Shown here piece after piece: positions 44,949 to 55,200 of a DNA stretch of 64,000 nucleotides (the stretch's first letter is position 1; each line of letters begins with the position of its first letter). The notes beneath the pieces were generated by a model, which was not told the origin of the DNA, ran no database searches, and was given only the letters and a program-made list of their open reading frames with translations. This DNA is from Roridomyces roridus (taxonomy: Eukaryota; Basidiomycota; Agaricomycetes; Agaricales; Mycenaceae), in NCBI GenBank assembly GCA_029378245.1, contig JARKIF010000007.1, positions 1,116,001-1,180,000 of the forward strand, written 5' to 3'. A program made the translations under genes and the position numbers.

Positions 44949-46063
44949 TCAGATTCCCATCAAGCCCCATCCCACTTTACGAAGTCCGTCCAGGTTACGC
45001 TCTCCAGTACCACTGAATTGCACCCTTACGCGCCCTCGTTCGACGCAAACCTCGGCACGATCACCCTCCCATCTTGCGCTGCCCAGTGTACCGATAAAAT
45101 AGGCGCGGGTGGTACCGTCTTCGCTGAGGATGGTTGCATGAGCGCTTAATGCCGGGGAGAGCCCGATACGCGCGTTGAGGTCGCCCGAGCCGACTGTCAC
45201 AGTCAACAATCCGTGGAACGACGGTGGAAGGTGCAGCGAGACGAATCCGTTTGGCGAGATTAGAGATGCGCGGAACGGGGGGCGTCGTAGGGTTGGTGTG
45301 TGCTATCATATTTCTTCAGTATCGATCATGGGAGAGAGAGAAAAGAAAAAGGAATGCAACTCACGATTCTCGCAATTAGAGGGAACGAGCTGTGTACCGC
45401 TCCGCAGAGCTCCAGGTGCAATTCCGTGCGCACGACGTGGCTGATATTCGGCGCTGGCTCCCCGACGAGGTGCACATCGACGTCGATACCCCCATCCTCT
45501 GCTTTCAGAATAAGATTCTTCCTCGTCGTCTCCCAAGGGGCCAGTGGTGCGAGCAACGGCGCAGGGATGTCGAGGAACGGATCTACAGCGAACGTTCCCT
45601 TGATCGTGGCTCCCCCGAAACGCGAGAGGGATGAAAACCGCCTGTGCGTCTTGCGGTGCACAGCGACGTAATTGGTAGAGTTAAAAAGTTGGGTGCTGGA
45701 AGTGTCCGAAGAGCTCGAGCTTGAGGATGCGGCTCCCGTCGTGAGCCGAAGACGCGGAACGGGTGGGGGAAGCTTGTGGTCGGGAAATGCGGATATCCGG
45801 GCTTGGGATGCGAATGCAGCTGGCGTCGACGATGGCGGTCGTAGGTGAGGGAACGGCAGTCCATATGGGTAGCACTCGTTCTCCGTAGGAACGACGAGGC
45901 CCTCTGGAGGCTGTGGTGTATCGCTCATTGCATCGGACACTGGCTGCTCGCCGGACTGGTTTTGTGCAGAGACGACATCTTCCGAAGGTGCGGGTGAACT
46001 GGGAGAGGGCGCGTTTCCACCTCGGTAGGAGTAAGTTGGCGGGGGCGCTACCTCTGTGGACAT
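44949..46063 (-). CDS. DUF7330 domain protein
   Basis: Basidiomycete family of unknown function. Exon 1 starts MSTEVAPPPTYSYRGG and is Pro/Ser-rich for ~120 residues. The DUF7330-type core then follows: STNYVAVHRKTHRRFSSLSR, IKGTFAVDPFLDIPAPLLAP, TTRKNLILKAEDGGIDVDVH, VRTELHLELCGAVHSSFPLI. A short intron near 45300-45360 leads to exon 2: FRASLISPNGFVSLHLPPSF, LLTVTVGSGDLNARIGLSPA, AYFIGTLGSARWEGDRAEVC, ending GWGLMGI. The repeated short beta-strand pattern resembles adhesin-like parallel beta folds in which the tested segment is built of repeated strand-turn units. No signal peptide or TM, so probably cytosolic. Confidence 0.8.
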
Positions 46064-46443
46064 GGTAGAGCGAAAGAAAAAAAGACGGATGCAAGGAAAC
46101 TATACCCAGCCTAAAATCCGCGAGGCTGATCCAGAAGGACTATTACGTCTGGCTTGCAGGCATGCTAGAAAAGACGCCAAGGCCAAGGCGGGAACAGCAT
46201 AGTCGGATTTCAAGATCAACGAGAGAGAAATCGCAGAACTGGGATTGTCAAGGACGCGTATCCAGTGTTCTTGCCACTGCCAATCGTTGTTGCTGCTACG
46301 GCGCTTCGGCCGGTGGCGGTATTCATGGAAGCTTCGAATCGACGTACGGGACACGAGGCTGAAAGGTGGTGCACACACTTGGAGGAGGAAACAAGAAAGA
46401 TACGAGTTACACATACAAATACATTTGATTTGGACAAAAGGCA

Positions 46444-47289
46444 TCACCACAACTCCTGCCTGGGCCCCGAAACCGACTGCGACCGCCTGCTCTGTTCCCT
46501 GCGAGAATTGTACCGAGGGATACCAAACACGGGCGCGCTCTCGCCTCTTGAATGGCGGCGTCGTGCAGCCATGGACGCGGCACGCAGAGCGAAAAAGTGG
46601 GCGGGATTGATGAGACCGCGGTTGGATGCATCGTCGTCACTCTCCGACTCGGAACTGTCAGAGCTGCATTCCGACTCAACCGTGCTGGCCGAGAAACGTG
46701 TGGAGACCGGATAGTCGGACGAGGTCACAGAAAACTTGCTACGCGGGAAGTCGCGGGTGATGTCCACTACGGAGCAGCGGCCCTTCTCGGTCTCATTCTC
46801 CGATGCTACAGCGCCTGCGGTGGCCATCTTCTTCATACGCTTCTGGTGGCGGCAGTACGAGAACGTGTAGATGGTGATGATGACGGCGAGTATGGCGAGG
46901 ACGACGATCATGGAAAAGATGTGCTCCGAGGGATGGACATTGTTGGTGTCCGTGGCCGAAGCGCTGGGCCTGATATCTATGTGGTCGACCGTTGCTGTAG
47001 GCAGTACTATGCCAGGGCCGAGGCGAATGGTATGGGCTGTGGCTGAGGTCATCGCCGCGGTGGACGTCGCAGGGGACTTTGCAGGCTGAGCCATGAGAGC
47101 GAGAACTTCGGTGACTGGGGGCAGAACGATGTCCATGTTGGCGGGAGCGGGTGGCGGCGGGTCAATGGCTCCTGCATGCGAGCTCAAATCGGCGAGTAGC
47201 GAGTCGGTTTGGTCGACTTGTCGCTGGGCGATTGGGGCAGCGAGGACCGAGGCGGCGAATAGAATGGTGCAAATGAGAGTAGGCTGCAT
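46444..47289 (-). CDS. Small secreted-type single-TM protein, unrecognised
   Basis: Single exon, 281 residues from ATG 47289. The signal peptide MQPTLICTILFAASVLAAP is followed by a ~115-residue ectodomain rich in Ala, Thr and Pro, and one TM (IFSMIVVLAILAVIITIYTF). The Ser/Arg-rich cytoplasmic tail has an acidic Ser cluster (SECSSDSSESESDDD) and basic clusters (AARRRHSRG, RREQSRRSQS). An upstream in-frame ATG (47394) would put 35 residues before the signal peptide and was rejected. No family recognised; topology is that of a type I membrane protein. The tail's SR and acidic-Ser stretches look like kinase targets. Confidence 0.65.
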   Translation of the reverse strand: MQPTLICTILFAASVLAAPIAQRQVDQTDSLLADLSSHAGAIDPPPPAPANMDIVLPPVTEVLALMAQPAKSPATSTAAMTSATAHTIRLGPGIVLPTATVDHIDIRPSASATDTNNVHPSEHIFSMIVVLAILAVIITIYTFSYCRHQKRMKKMATAGAVASENETEKGRCSVVDITRDFPRSKFSVTSSDYPVSTRFSASTVESECSSDSSESESDDDASNRGLINPAHFFALRAASMAARRRHSRGESAPVFGIPRYNSRREQSRRSQSVSGPRQELW

Positions 47290-47748
47290 CTTGGGCGTGA
47301 AAAGAGTGTGGTGCGATGTAGGCGTAGGTGGGCAAACGAGTGGGTGTGGTGGTAAGAGACAAGAGTCGTTGATGGCTGACAGCAACCGCTTCAAGTCATG
47401 CGCAGCTCTAGTACTCTTTGCTGCACTCCTTTGGCTGCCTCTTGGTATTTGAAAACTCGTCTGGGCTGCCCAAACAGATTCGTTCTACTAAGCACCCAGA
47501 TCGAATGAGACCGCCCTCGCCATGGAATCGAAAAACTGGCAGAATCGAGTTGAATTACTCGAAACTCGGTCGTCATTGGGAATCTGGAAGGAAACGGCTC
47601 AGTTTCCAAATAGTTTCAGACCTCGTTTCTTTGGAGTGGCTCCACTTTGGCAACTCGCGTCTCCAAGGGCGCGCCCTACCCTGGTTTCAAATATTTCAAA
47701 CGATATAAGCCAGGTCGTTCAACGCACATCTCATCATTCTTCTTCCCA
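47290..47748. other. Divergent intergenic region
   Basis: About 460 bp shared by the promoters of the minus-strand single-TM gene and the plus-strand secreted-protein gene. TATATAAG-like sequence (CGATATAAGCC, ~47700) lies ~45 bp before the downstream ATG. No gene seen. Confidence 0.5.
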
Positions 47749-49030
47749 ATGTTCTTCTCCTTGATCTCTTTCGTCGCCCTGATCCCTCTTTTGGTTACTT
47801 CTTCTCCCACTTCATCGTACTTGGCAGCCCGTACCCTCGATTCCGTTCCCAGAGATGCTTCCAAGCTTGCGTACGATCCCCAGACTGGCGTGATTTCAGT
47901 CTTTGACAAACGTGGCGAATTAATGGGTTTGTGTGCTTTCACCCTTCTTATTCTCAGCTGCTGACCTTTCCAAGGAACCACAACCGCTATGAAGCGTGAA
48001 CAGAAGAGAGACGCAGGGACTTGTGCTACTCTCAGCGCATCCGATGTCAAAGCTCGTGAGTTGCCCAGCTGTTGACCAGATCTTTTGACTTATGCCCGCC
48101 CAGTTCCCGGATGGGGTGCTCTTCAAGCCACTGCCAAGTCCAACTGGGGCAATGGGAGCTACAAGCTTGCGACGAATATCGATGCAGTGTGTTGATTTTT
48201 AGTTTCTGCGGCCATGGACTGAGCAGTGATGTAGCAAAGTGGATACCCCGCGCAGGCATGCGTCGCCGACTCTGCTCCCGTCACCATCTCGGGCGACCCC
48301 GATTGCACCACCTCAACCCAATCGACCGGAGGAACCCTCGTTGGCACTTCGGGTAGGTCAACTCCACCTCGCAGCGCGACACGCTCGCTTACAGTATCCC
48401 AGGAACTGTTACTTTGAGCGCTCAGACAGGCACTTCTCAGCAAACCACGACCACCACGACCAGTGCGTAATTCCAGACGTTCCAATTGGGCTCACTGACT
48501 GGGAATCGTTCAGAAACGGCTGCTATTTCTCTTGGCGTTTCTGTTGAAGCCAAGATCGGCATCCCCGATATTGTCGATATGTAGGCAACTTTATCCTTCT
48601 GATCTAACACCTGACCGAGCTCCCCAGGTCCTCGACCTTCACCACATCTTTGACGGTCACGAACAGTCTAAGCACAGCGGTGGCTACTACGAGCAGCAAC
48701 CAACAGACGTCCACAATTGCCATGACTGCCAAAGAAGGCGAAACTTGCACCCTTACTTTCACCCACAAGTCGTGCACCGCCCACGGCACTGGCTCTATCG
48801 ATTTTGTTGCAACTGGCTGGGTGTGGTTCCGTGAGTCACATTCCAACCTCAATTACTTGATACTCATGCAGATGGCTTTCCCAGAATACAACGACAAGAC
48901 CCACGGCCACTACTACTGGGCGCTCAACTTGGAGCAAAGCCTTTCTGGCTCTGACCGGACGAGCGGCATGGGTTTCACGCAGGAGGTCTCTGCCACGGAT
49001 CAGTCCAACTACCAGGGCTCCTGCGCCTAA
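47749..49030 (+). CDS. Secreted protein with aerolysin/ETX-MTX2-like features (tentative)
   Basis: Multi-exon gene whose first exon encodes a signal peptide (MFFSLISFVALIPLLV) and a short pro-region ending in basic residues. The next exons carry Cys-containing segments with GWGALQATAKSNWGNGSY-like text. The exon around 48360-48800 is dominated by alternating Thr/Ser strands (TVTLSAQTGTSQQTTTTTT, FTTSLTVTNSLSTAV, TSTIAMTAKEGETCTLTF). A C-terminal beta-rich part contains HGHYYWALNL. Long amphipathic Ser/Thr strands around a conserved core occur in beta-pore-forming families of the aerolysin/ETX-MTX2 type, and related secreted proteins exist in Agaricomycetes. Assignment is by pattern only and no activity is claimed. 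Exon joins between 48060 and 48620 are approximate. A non-toxic secreted effector or wall protein is equally possible. Confidence 0.6.
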
Positions 49031-49168
49031 GCAAGCAGAGTGTAATACCATTATATATAGTCACTCTTTAACTAGTCTCTCCTTTATCAACTATTTCATT
49101 CATTTTGCATGAGAGCGACGCGTCGGTGTAACTGCGCGTGATCGCGTAGTTTTTGATCCGTTGCCACC

Positions 49169-50081
49169 ATGTCCATCGACCCGTACCACGCTGTCCAGCG
49201 CGAAATCTCCAGCTCGCTCCAAGCAGCGACGCAACTCCGTGCCTCCTATGTCCGTATACGAAACATGGCCGTCCGGGAGGACAATGAGGAGCTCGTCTGG
49301 GCAAGAAACGAGGTTCGTCTTTCTTGAATGTCGTCACACTGCCTGACACGGTTTTCCAGCTCAAAGCCACACTAGTCGCATTGGAGGCCGACCTTGAAGA
49401 CCTCGAGGAGAGCGTCAAGTATGTCCCCGCTCTCCAACGCGCCGCTTCTCGTTTCTAACACGGAAAAAGAATCGTCGAATCCACTGATGCCCGAATGTTC
49501 GGCCTCGACGACTTGGAGGTTCAAGAACGGAGACGATACGTGATTCACGTTCGCAAAGAAATTGATGTGCGTCTCGCCACATGGTTTATTGGCGCACCGT
49601 GGTTATTTCATGCAAGTTCTAGAATATGAGAGCAGAATTGAATCCGTCTGCGTCTACGCCGGTCATATCCTCAAGACCGCACTCTCCTTATCCCGACCGT
49701 GTACCCGCTGCAGAGGACCACCAGGGAGCATGGGCCAGAGAAGAGCAGCAGCTGATGATACGAGAGCAAGACCGTACCATCGACTCTATCGCTGGAACTT
49801 TGAGCACCCTTGCACAACAAGCTGGTCTTATGGGGCAGGAAATCGTCGAGCACAACGAGTAAGTCTTTTTCGCCCAAACATTCCAGGATTGTATCCGACT
49901 TGAGCGTAGGCTGCTCGACGATCTGGAACGTGGTGTCGACAAAACGGATTCCAAACTCAGCGACTCCATGACCCGGTTGCGCAAGTTCATGAGACAGTCG
50001 GAAGAAAAGGGAAGCGGGTGGTGTATCATTATCCTCATCATCGTCCTGGCGATACTACTACTCCTCATCATACTTCTATAG
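49169..50081 (+). CDS. TLG1: Tlg1/syntaxin-6-type t-SNARE
   Basis: SNARE of the trans-Golgi/endosome system. The N-terminal syntaxin-6 domain starts MSIDPYHAVQREISSSLQAA and continues EELVWARNELKATLVALEAD, LEDLEESVKIVE and DDLEVQERRRYVIHVRKEI. After a short linker, the SNARE motif reads EQQLMIREQDRTIDSIAGTL, STLAQQAGLMGQEIVEHNE, LLDDLERGVDKTDSKLSDSM. Its central Q is in LMGQEI. It ends in a tail anchor, WCIIILIIVLAILLLLIILL, directly followed by the stop at 50079-50081. Four introns of ~50 nt. About 235 aa, the normal family size. Confidence 0.9.
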
Positions 50082-50168
50082 CCTACATATACCCAGAGCA
50101 TTATTTTCGTCGGACGTTTACATTATTCTATGCAAGAAATTACAAGATGCGTTGGATTACTTCTACAT

Positions 50169-52555
50169 TCACGAGGAGATGCGATACATGTCCTCATCAT
50201 TGGGCAGCTCGATGGAATGCTTCTCCTTCAAGTGCGAGCGCAGACCGTTGAGCTTGAACCGTTTCGGTTGTTTGGTCTGCGTCTGGACCCCAGGCTTCTT
50301 CGCGGCGTCTCCCTTGCCCTCAATCGCATCGGTTTGCTCTGCAGCACCGGGATTGGCATCGGCGTCGGCATCAACACTCGCAGGTGCGTCCGCCTGAATC
50401 GGAGCTGGCTCAGCCCGCGGTTCGGGGTCGGGCGGAGGTGGCCGCACGTGACAGTGGCGACATCCGTACACCCATGTCTCCTGCTCCCGCTTGGCTTTCA
50501 AGTCCTCGGGATACCCGAGCACTTTGCTTGCCAAGCCCTCTTCGATGGGCGCGACGACGAGCGCGTCAGCGTCGGATTGAGGGAGCAAGGAGATCTTCAT
50601 ATCTTCGTGGCGATGACAATGTCCAACCTGTAGTACATAGAATTCGGTGAACGAAGCTGTGGATGGGGGGACGGGCTTACCACGTTCGAGGGTCGCATGA
50701 AGATAGCGCCAGGACAAGATTGGCATAAGATTCGAGGGCCAATGGCCTCTAAAGCACGGAAGGACCCTGGATCTTCGGAATTGACACTACAGAGCTCAAC
50801 GAGCTTGTTCATGGCATTGATTGCCTGAAAGGCAGTGAGCTACGAACTTGCCCCAAGTTGGACGACAACGCACCTTCTCATCCTTGATAAATTGCTCCAC
50901 CTTCCAGTTACTTTCTCCCTTCTTCCTTTTCCCCTTGACGCCCCCGCACTCATGCTTGCAAACACCCTCAAAATCCAAACATTCATCCCACCTATACGCC
51001 CTGGCCACCTTGTCACACGTCCCGCATTTCCACCTCCCAGTCACCCGCGCCACGGGATGCAGCCGATTGGTCCTCGCCGTCTTCCACTGCGGGAAACCCA
51101 AGCCCGCCCCCAGGGCCTCTTCAGCAACTTTGCGCCAGCGAGCGAGATCTGCAGTCAACATCTGCTTGATACGCGTGTTGCTTTCTGTGAGCTCCTGTTC
51201 AACGCCTCGAACATTGGTCTTCTTGCTGGTGCCAGGCGGAGCCGAGGACATTTGTAGGAGGTCGACGATGGGAAGGGTGCAGAACACACTGAAAGAGGGC
51301 AGCGGCGCGGATTTGGAGTGCGGGGTTTCCGTGATGAGACGGTCATAGTGTCGCTGCACTTCATTGCGATTGGTGGCTGTCGAGGACTCGTCTGTGCGGC
51401 GTTCTCCACGACCTTGAACATAGATCAACTCTTCGTCAATTTGGGCGGCAGCCAAATCATAATCTGCGAAGAGATGAGACTAGAGAGTTGAACTGGAGTA
51501 TGCGGGTACCTTGACGAGTGAGAAGTTCTAGGTTCTTGTTCCTGTGCGCGAAAAGTGCGTTGTATGTCGGAGAGGCACCCAAAAGCGATGAATGTTCATA
51601 GCCTGTTGTGCGTGAGTAGAAGAGTAAAGACAATGGATGCCTACGCACCCTCCTTCACGGCGAGATCTTTGCCACTGAAGTAGGTCGATGAGTCGTCAGA
51701 CGCCCTTAGGAATAGACCAAATAACTGACAAGTCCTCATTCTGCTTCCTGACCTCCCGCTCGAGCGTCAGTCGCTCGAGTTTCCAGCGATGCAGCTCAAC
51801 ATAGAAAGACATCTTGTTCACAGCCCGATCTCTTTCCGCTTTGTGACGTTGGTCGACGACGGTGGCATTATCTCGCGAGTATTCGTCCAACGCCGCTTTC
51901 ATGTCTGAGATGAAATACACTTTATTCGCATCTGGCCACATCAGGCGAGGATCCTCGTTGGGCCAAAAACAAGCCGGGGATTCTGCGAGCGGAATCCATT
52001 CGAGCGTCTTGCGAGTATTCCGCTGTAGGGCGTCAAAATCCGTTACACGTCGAACGTGGCTCTGCGGCCAAGTAGCTTTACAAGCCGAGCTGCAGAGTCT
52101 GACCCGGAGGGACCAGGAGGCATACATGACCGTCGTTATCTTGTGGCACGCCTAAAGAGGTTCAATTTATGTATTTGAAAGGTGGAGAAACTCACAATGC
52201 ATTCCCCCGGGTCAAATACCAGCGCAGCAAACGCAGATTCACTTAGGCGAATGGGCTGGGGATCTGGTAGGGGGCTCGGGAGGCAACTCTGGCGAGTGGC
52301 GCGCCATATAAATGCCGAGTCTGCCCGAAGAAGAGTCGTGCATAGGTACTTGTTGCATCGAGCCACGGCAAGGACGTCTCTAGGGCACGCAGTGTATATG
52401 AGGATTTCCGCGATGAGCTCGAAAGGAAGGCCCAAGAAAGTTGGCGTCCCATTAGCGATGGCATCGGACGCTTTATGCTTGGATGTTCGATTGCGCTTTT
52501 TCGGGCGACGGGGAGTGGAATTGGCCATTGTGGAGGTCAAAGACTGGGAAGGCAC
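50169..52555 (-). CDS. F-box protein with Cys/His-containing C-terminal half
   Basis: Probable SCF ubiquitin-ligase adaptor. Start MPSQSLTSTMANSTPRRPKK (52555; a second Met at 52528 is also possible). The basic N-terminus precedes the F-box: FLGLPFELIAEILIYTACPR, then DVLAVARCNKYLCTTLL. Downstream exons read YASWSLRVRLCSSACKATWP, ESPACFWPNEDPRLMWPDAN and a coiled coil (ELHRWKLERLTLEREVRKQN). A zinc-finger-like segment follows (WKCGTCDKVARAYRWDECLD; CKHECGG). The last exons hold LCQSCPGAIFMRP, WVYGCRHCHVRPP and HLKEKHSIELPNDEDMYRIS. Cys/His spacing in the last part resembles C2H2-type sites. At least six exons and ~650 aa. This F-box plus CxxC layout is common in mushroom genomes; the targets are unknown. 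Confidence 0.8.
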
Positions 52556-53235
52556 AGCCTCCGATGGCGCATCATGGGTGCGCTCTTCCCAACTCTTGTC
52601 AACAACCTCTGCACCGAGCGAGCATCAACCTACTTAATGAAGCCATTGCATCGAAAGTAGCCCTATGAGCAACTTACGTCAAGGTCAAGACACCCAAAGT
52701 TGTCCTGAACATCTTGACCACTGCTCGTCGATGCACCGGACTTCAAGCCGCTGCTCCACGCCGCCAGCCTAGAAGAAAGCCGAAAACGCCGATGATCTGA
52801 GACGAACTCCTTGAAAGTCCTTCGAGACCAGCCAGGACGGTTGAAGTTGTGAGGACTGCGACCAGAATGGCAGATTTTCCGTGACCTTCGAGCGGTTTCT
52901 TGAACTGACGGCAGGCTCTCATCGAGGTCACCGCCTTCGCTTCTGGAGGTTTGCCATTCTACGCTTTCTTTTTGTTCTTACTGAAGCCCGGAATCTCGCA
53001 GAACAATTATCCTGCTGATTGAGAATGCACGAAACAGCTTTCCCCTTGTTCTGTTCTCAGTTTGGATCGTGCACAAAATACCTGCCAACCAGGAGTCTCC
53101 GACTGTTGACAAGGGTTATTGTTCTCTTTAGACAAGAACTTCTTACTGCGGTTTTTGTGGGTCCATACATCACGACACTATATATCCCTCAAGCAGAGGC
53201 GTTATGAGGCGACCCTCCTGTTCACTCACAACACC
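52556..53235. other. Intergenic region, divergent promoters
   Basis: About 680 bp between the F-box gene and oxygenase copy C. A short minus-strand frame (52743-52931) with a hydrophobic stretch (ILVAVLTTSTVLAGLEGL) is noted but has no support as a gene. TATATATCCC near 53180 lies ~55 bp before the copy C start and could serve as its TATA element. Confidence 0.45.
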
Positions 53236-54808
53236 ATGGGCACCCCTCAACTCCGTACAGCGATTGAACTAAAGCAAGCCATTGATCGCCTCGCTTGGCA
53301 TGTATCCCCTATCGGTACATGTCCTACCAAAATCGCGGCGCGGTACAAAGAACACTGCGAAGGGGACGAAGATGAAGATGAAGGCAAAAAAACAGGTACG
53401 TTGGCTACTGCATTGACATGTCCGACGCTCAGTCGGGCCCAGGACATAGGGATCCATGTTATGAACAGAATATGGGAGTAGCTCCACTTTGACGGTGGAC
53501 TGGGGGGAAATGGAAGACCTCTCCTACACCATCAAGATCTCTCGTGTAGGTTACGAGTATGAGGGCGATATCGTGCCTGACGACGAGGAACACGTACCCG
53601 AGAGGCTGAAAGAATGGTACCAGTCCGGCACTATCTCGGGATACGGAGACGTCAAGGCACAAGAAACCAAGATCGATCCAGAGGTTCGCAATGCGCGCGA
53701 AATCCCTGCCAGCGAAGTCAGCGTCTCCTCCGACCTTCTTTCGAAAGTGGAGGAGCTGTGGGGTGCTTCCTTCTTCCCGACCAAAGTTCGCGCAGAATTG
53801 TACAAGATCCATGTGTACGGACCCGGAGGCATGTTCAAAGCCCATCGCGACACTCCCGAGACCAACCTTGTCGGCACCTTTCTGATCGGCTTGGGCGATA
53901 CGTGCAAGGTCGTGGGACAGCCCTACTGGGAGGAGGGTGCTTTAAAGGTTAAAAGCAGTCCAACCGAGTGGACCCTATTCACTGCCGATCCTGGATCATG
54001 GGTGGCATTCTACCCCGACGTCGAGCATTCCGTTCTTGAGATCAAGAGCGGATATCGCGCAGTGATCGCATTCAAGATATTCCGTCAGCTCCTGGACGTT
54101 CCCGAAGTCCCCGCAGACGTTGCGATGCACTGCCAGCTGAAGAAGGAGCTTGTCAAGATCCAAGCACCCTACGGGATCTTGCTGGATCATCGCTATCCCA
54201 ACGGGACCGCCGAGCTGAACGGGTTTGACGCGGCACTCTATGCTGCAGCAGGCGAGATCAGCGACACAAAATTGTTGCCCGTACTGGTCACGTGCGGTGC
54301 TGCCCACTACCTAGAAGACAGAGACGCCGGCTACTGCGAGGCGAAGGTCTATCCCATAACCGAAATGCACATCAACGCCCTTACCGAGTATCTGAAAAAG
54401 GATAAAGCTGAAGGGGAGAAGGACACATCACCGTTGTTTGTGGATCTTAAGGGCACCGACGCCGAATGGATCCACAATTATGGCAAAAAGACCATACCAT
54501 TCTACAGCCACAGTTTCGACGGAACGACAGTCGTGTGGAAGAAAGAGCTGGAAGAAGGGTCTGAATACACCGGTAACGAGTCCAGGCCGTACAGTGAAGA
54601 CAGCATTTATCTCAGCCATGCCTTGGTTCTTTTGCCCAAGAGAGGCACTAAGCGGCCAGGGGAGGGACAAGGCGGAAAGGAGGATGGTTTGAAGAAGAAG
54701 AGGCCGGGTGGAAAAGGAGAGGAGCAGGAAGAAGAGGATTCAAAAGGCTCAGAGGAGGAGGAGGAGGAGGTCTCAGAGGAGGAAAAGGAACGAGAAGACG
54801 GCGAATGA
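53236..54808 (+). CDS. 2OG-Fe(II) oxygenase family protein, copy C (intact)
   Basis: Two exons, 53236-53395 and 53469-54808 (73-nt intron), total 1500 nt, 499 aa. The N-terminus LRTAIELKQAID is shared by all three copies. The double-stranded beta-helix core has AHRDTPETN (Fe ligands His, Asp), DVEHSVLEI (distal His) and SGYRAVIAFKIF (2-oxoglutarate Arg), so it should be catalytically competent. The conserved C-terminal domain (YGILLDHRYPNGTAELNGF; DLKGTDAEWIHNY; EDSIYLSHALVLLPKRGTKR) is fully in frame. A copy-specific Lys/Glu-rich tail follows, rich in EEEEEVSEEEK, suggesting nuclear or chromatin association (inference). The substrate is unknown; relatives belong to the prolyl-4-hydroxylase-like Fe2OG superfamily. 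It lies directly upstream of proline-rich copy C. Confidence 0.88.
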
Positions 54809-55200
54809 AAAGACGGCGGGCAAGGCTAGAGAAATTCGGATTATCGGAGCTTTTAGGGCGATCTGTAACGTGGTCCAAGATAATGTGTTCGAGACTCGAT
54901 AACTTGTTGAAGTTATACTTCAGACTCGAGAGGCTGGTTCCAACGAGCCTCAAGCTCGAGGGCGTGATCAACTTGCCTGATGTCGGGGCTTGTACCCACC
55001 GGCCCGGAGATATTGGTTTGTTGCATCCAACTTGCATCCAACTGACCCACTTTTCTTCAAGCTTGCAATTTACACGCTTTCTCAACGGGTCCAAGCCTGA
55101 CTGAATGATTCTGAGTTCCCGAGAGACGATCGCGATCGAGGGGCTTTTGCTTGGATGTGAAACTGTCAGCCACTCTTTCATTTCTTTGCCATTAACCACC
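54809..55200. promoter_or_regulatory. Upstream region of proline-rich copy C with hairpin and shared 34-bp element
   Basis: Contains CTCGAGAGGCT (54925-54935) opposite AGCCTCAAGCTCGAG (54946-54960), able to form a hairpin with a 10-nt loop. Also contains CGCTTTCTCAACGGGTCCAA at 55075-55094, which continues GCCTGACTGAATGA to 55108. This 34-bp element recurs at 57001-57034 upstream of the prenyl synthase with one mismatch. A promoter role is inference. Confidence 0.55.

Noticed and set aside
46100..46443. Minus-strand open frame downstream of the single-TM gene
   Set aside because: Lies in the likely 3' UTR, has no motif and a poor start context.
52743..52931. Short minus-strand frame with a hydrophobic stretch
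   Set aside because: Only 62 codons, no homology cue, and located in a shared promoter region.
54925..54960. Hairpin as a possible transposon terminal repeat
   Set aside because: No transposase, no matching inverted repeat nearby and no target-site duplication; listed only as a possible structure.
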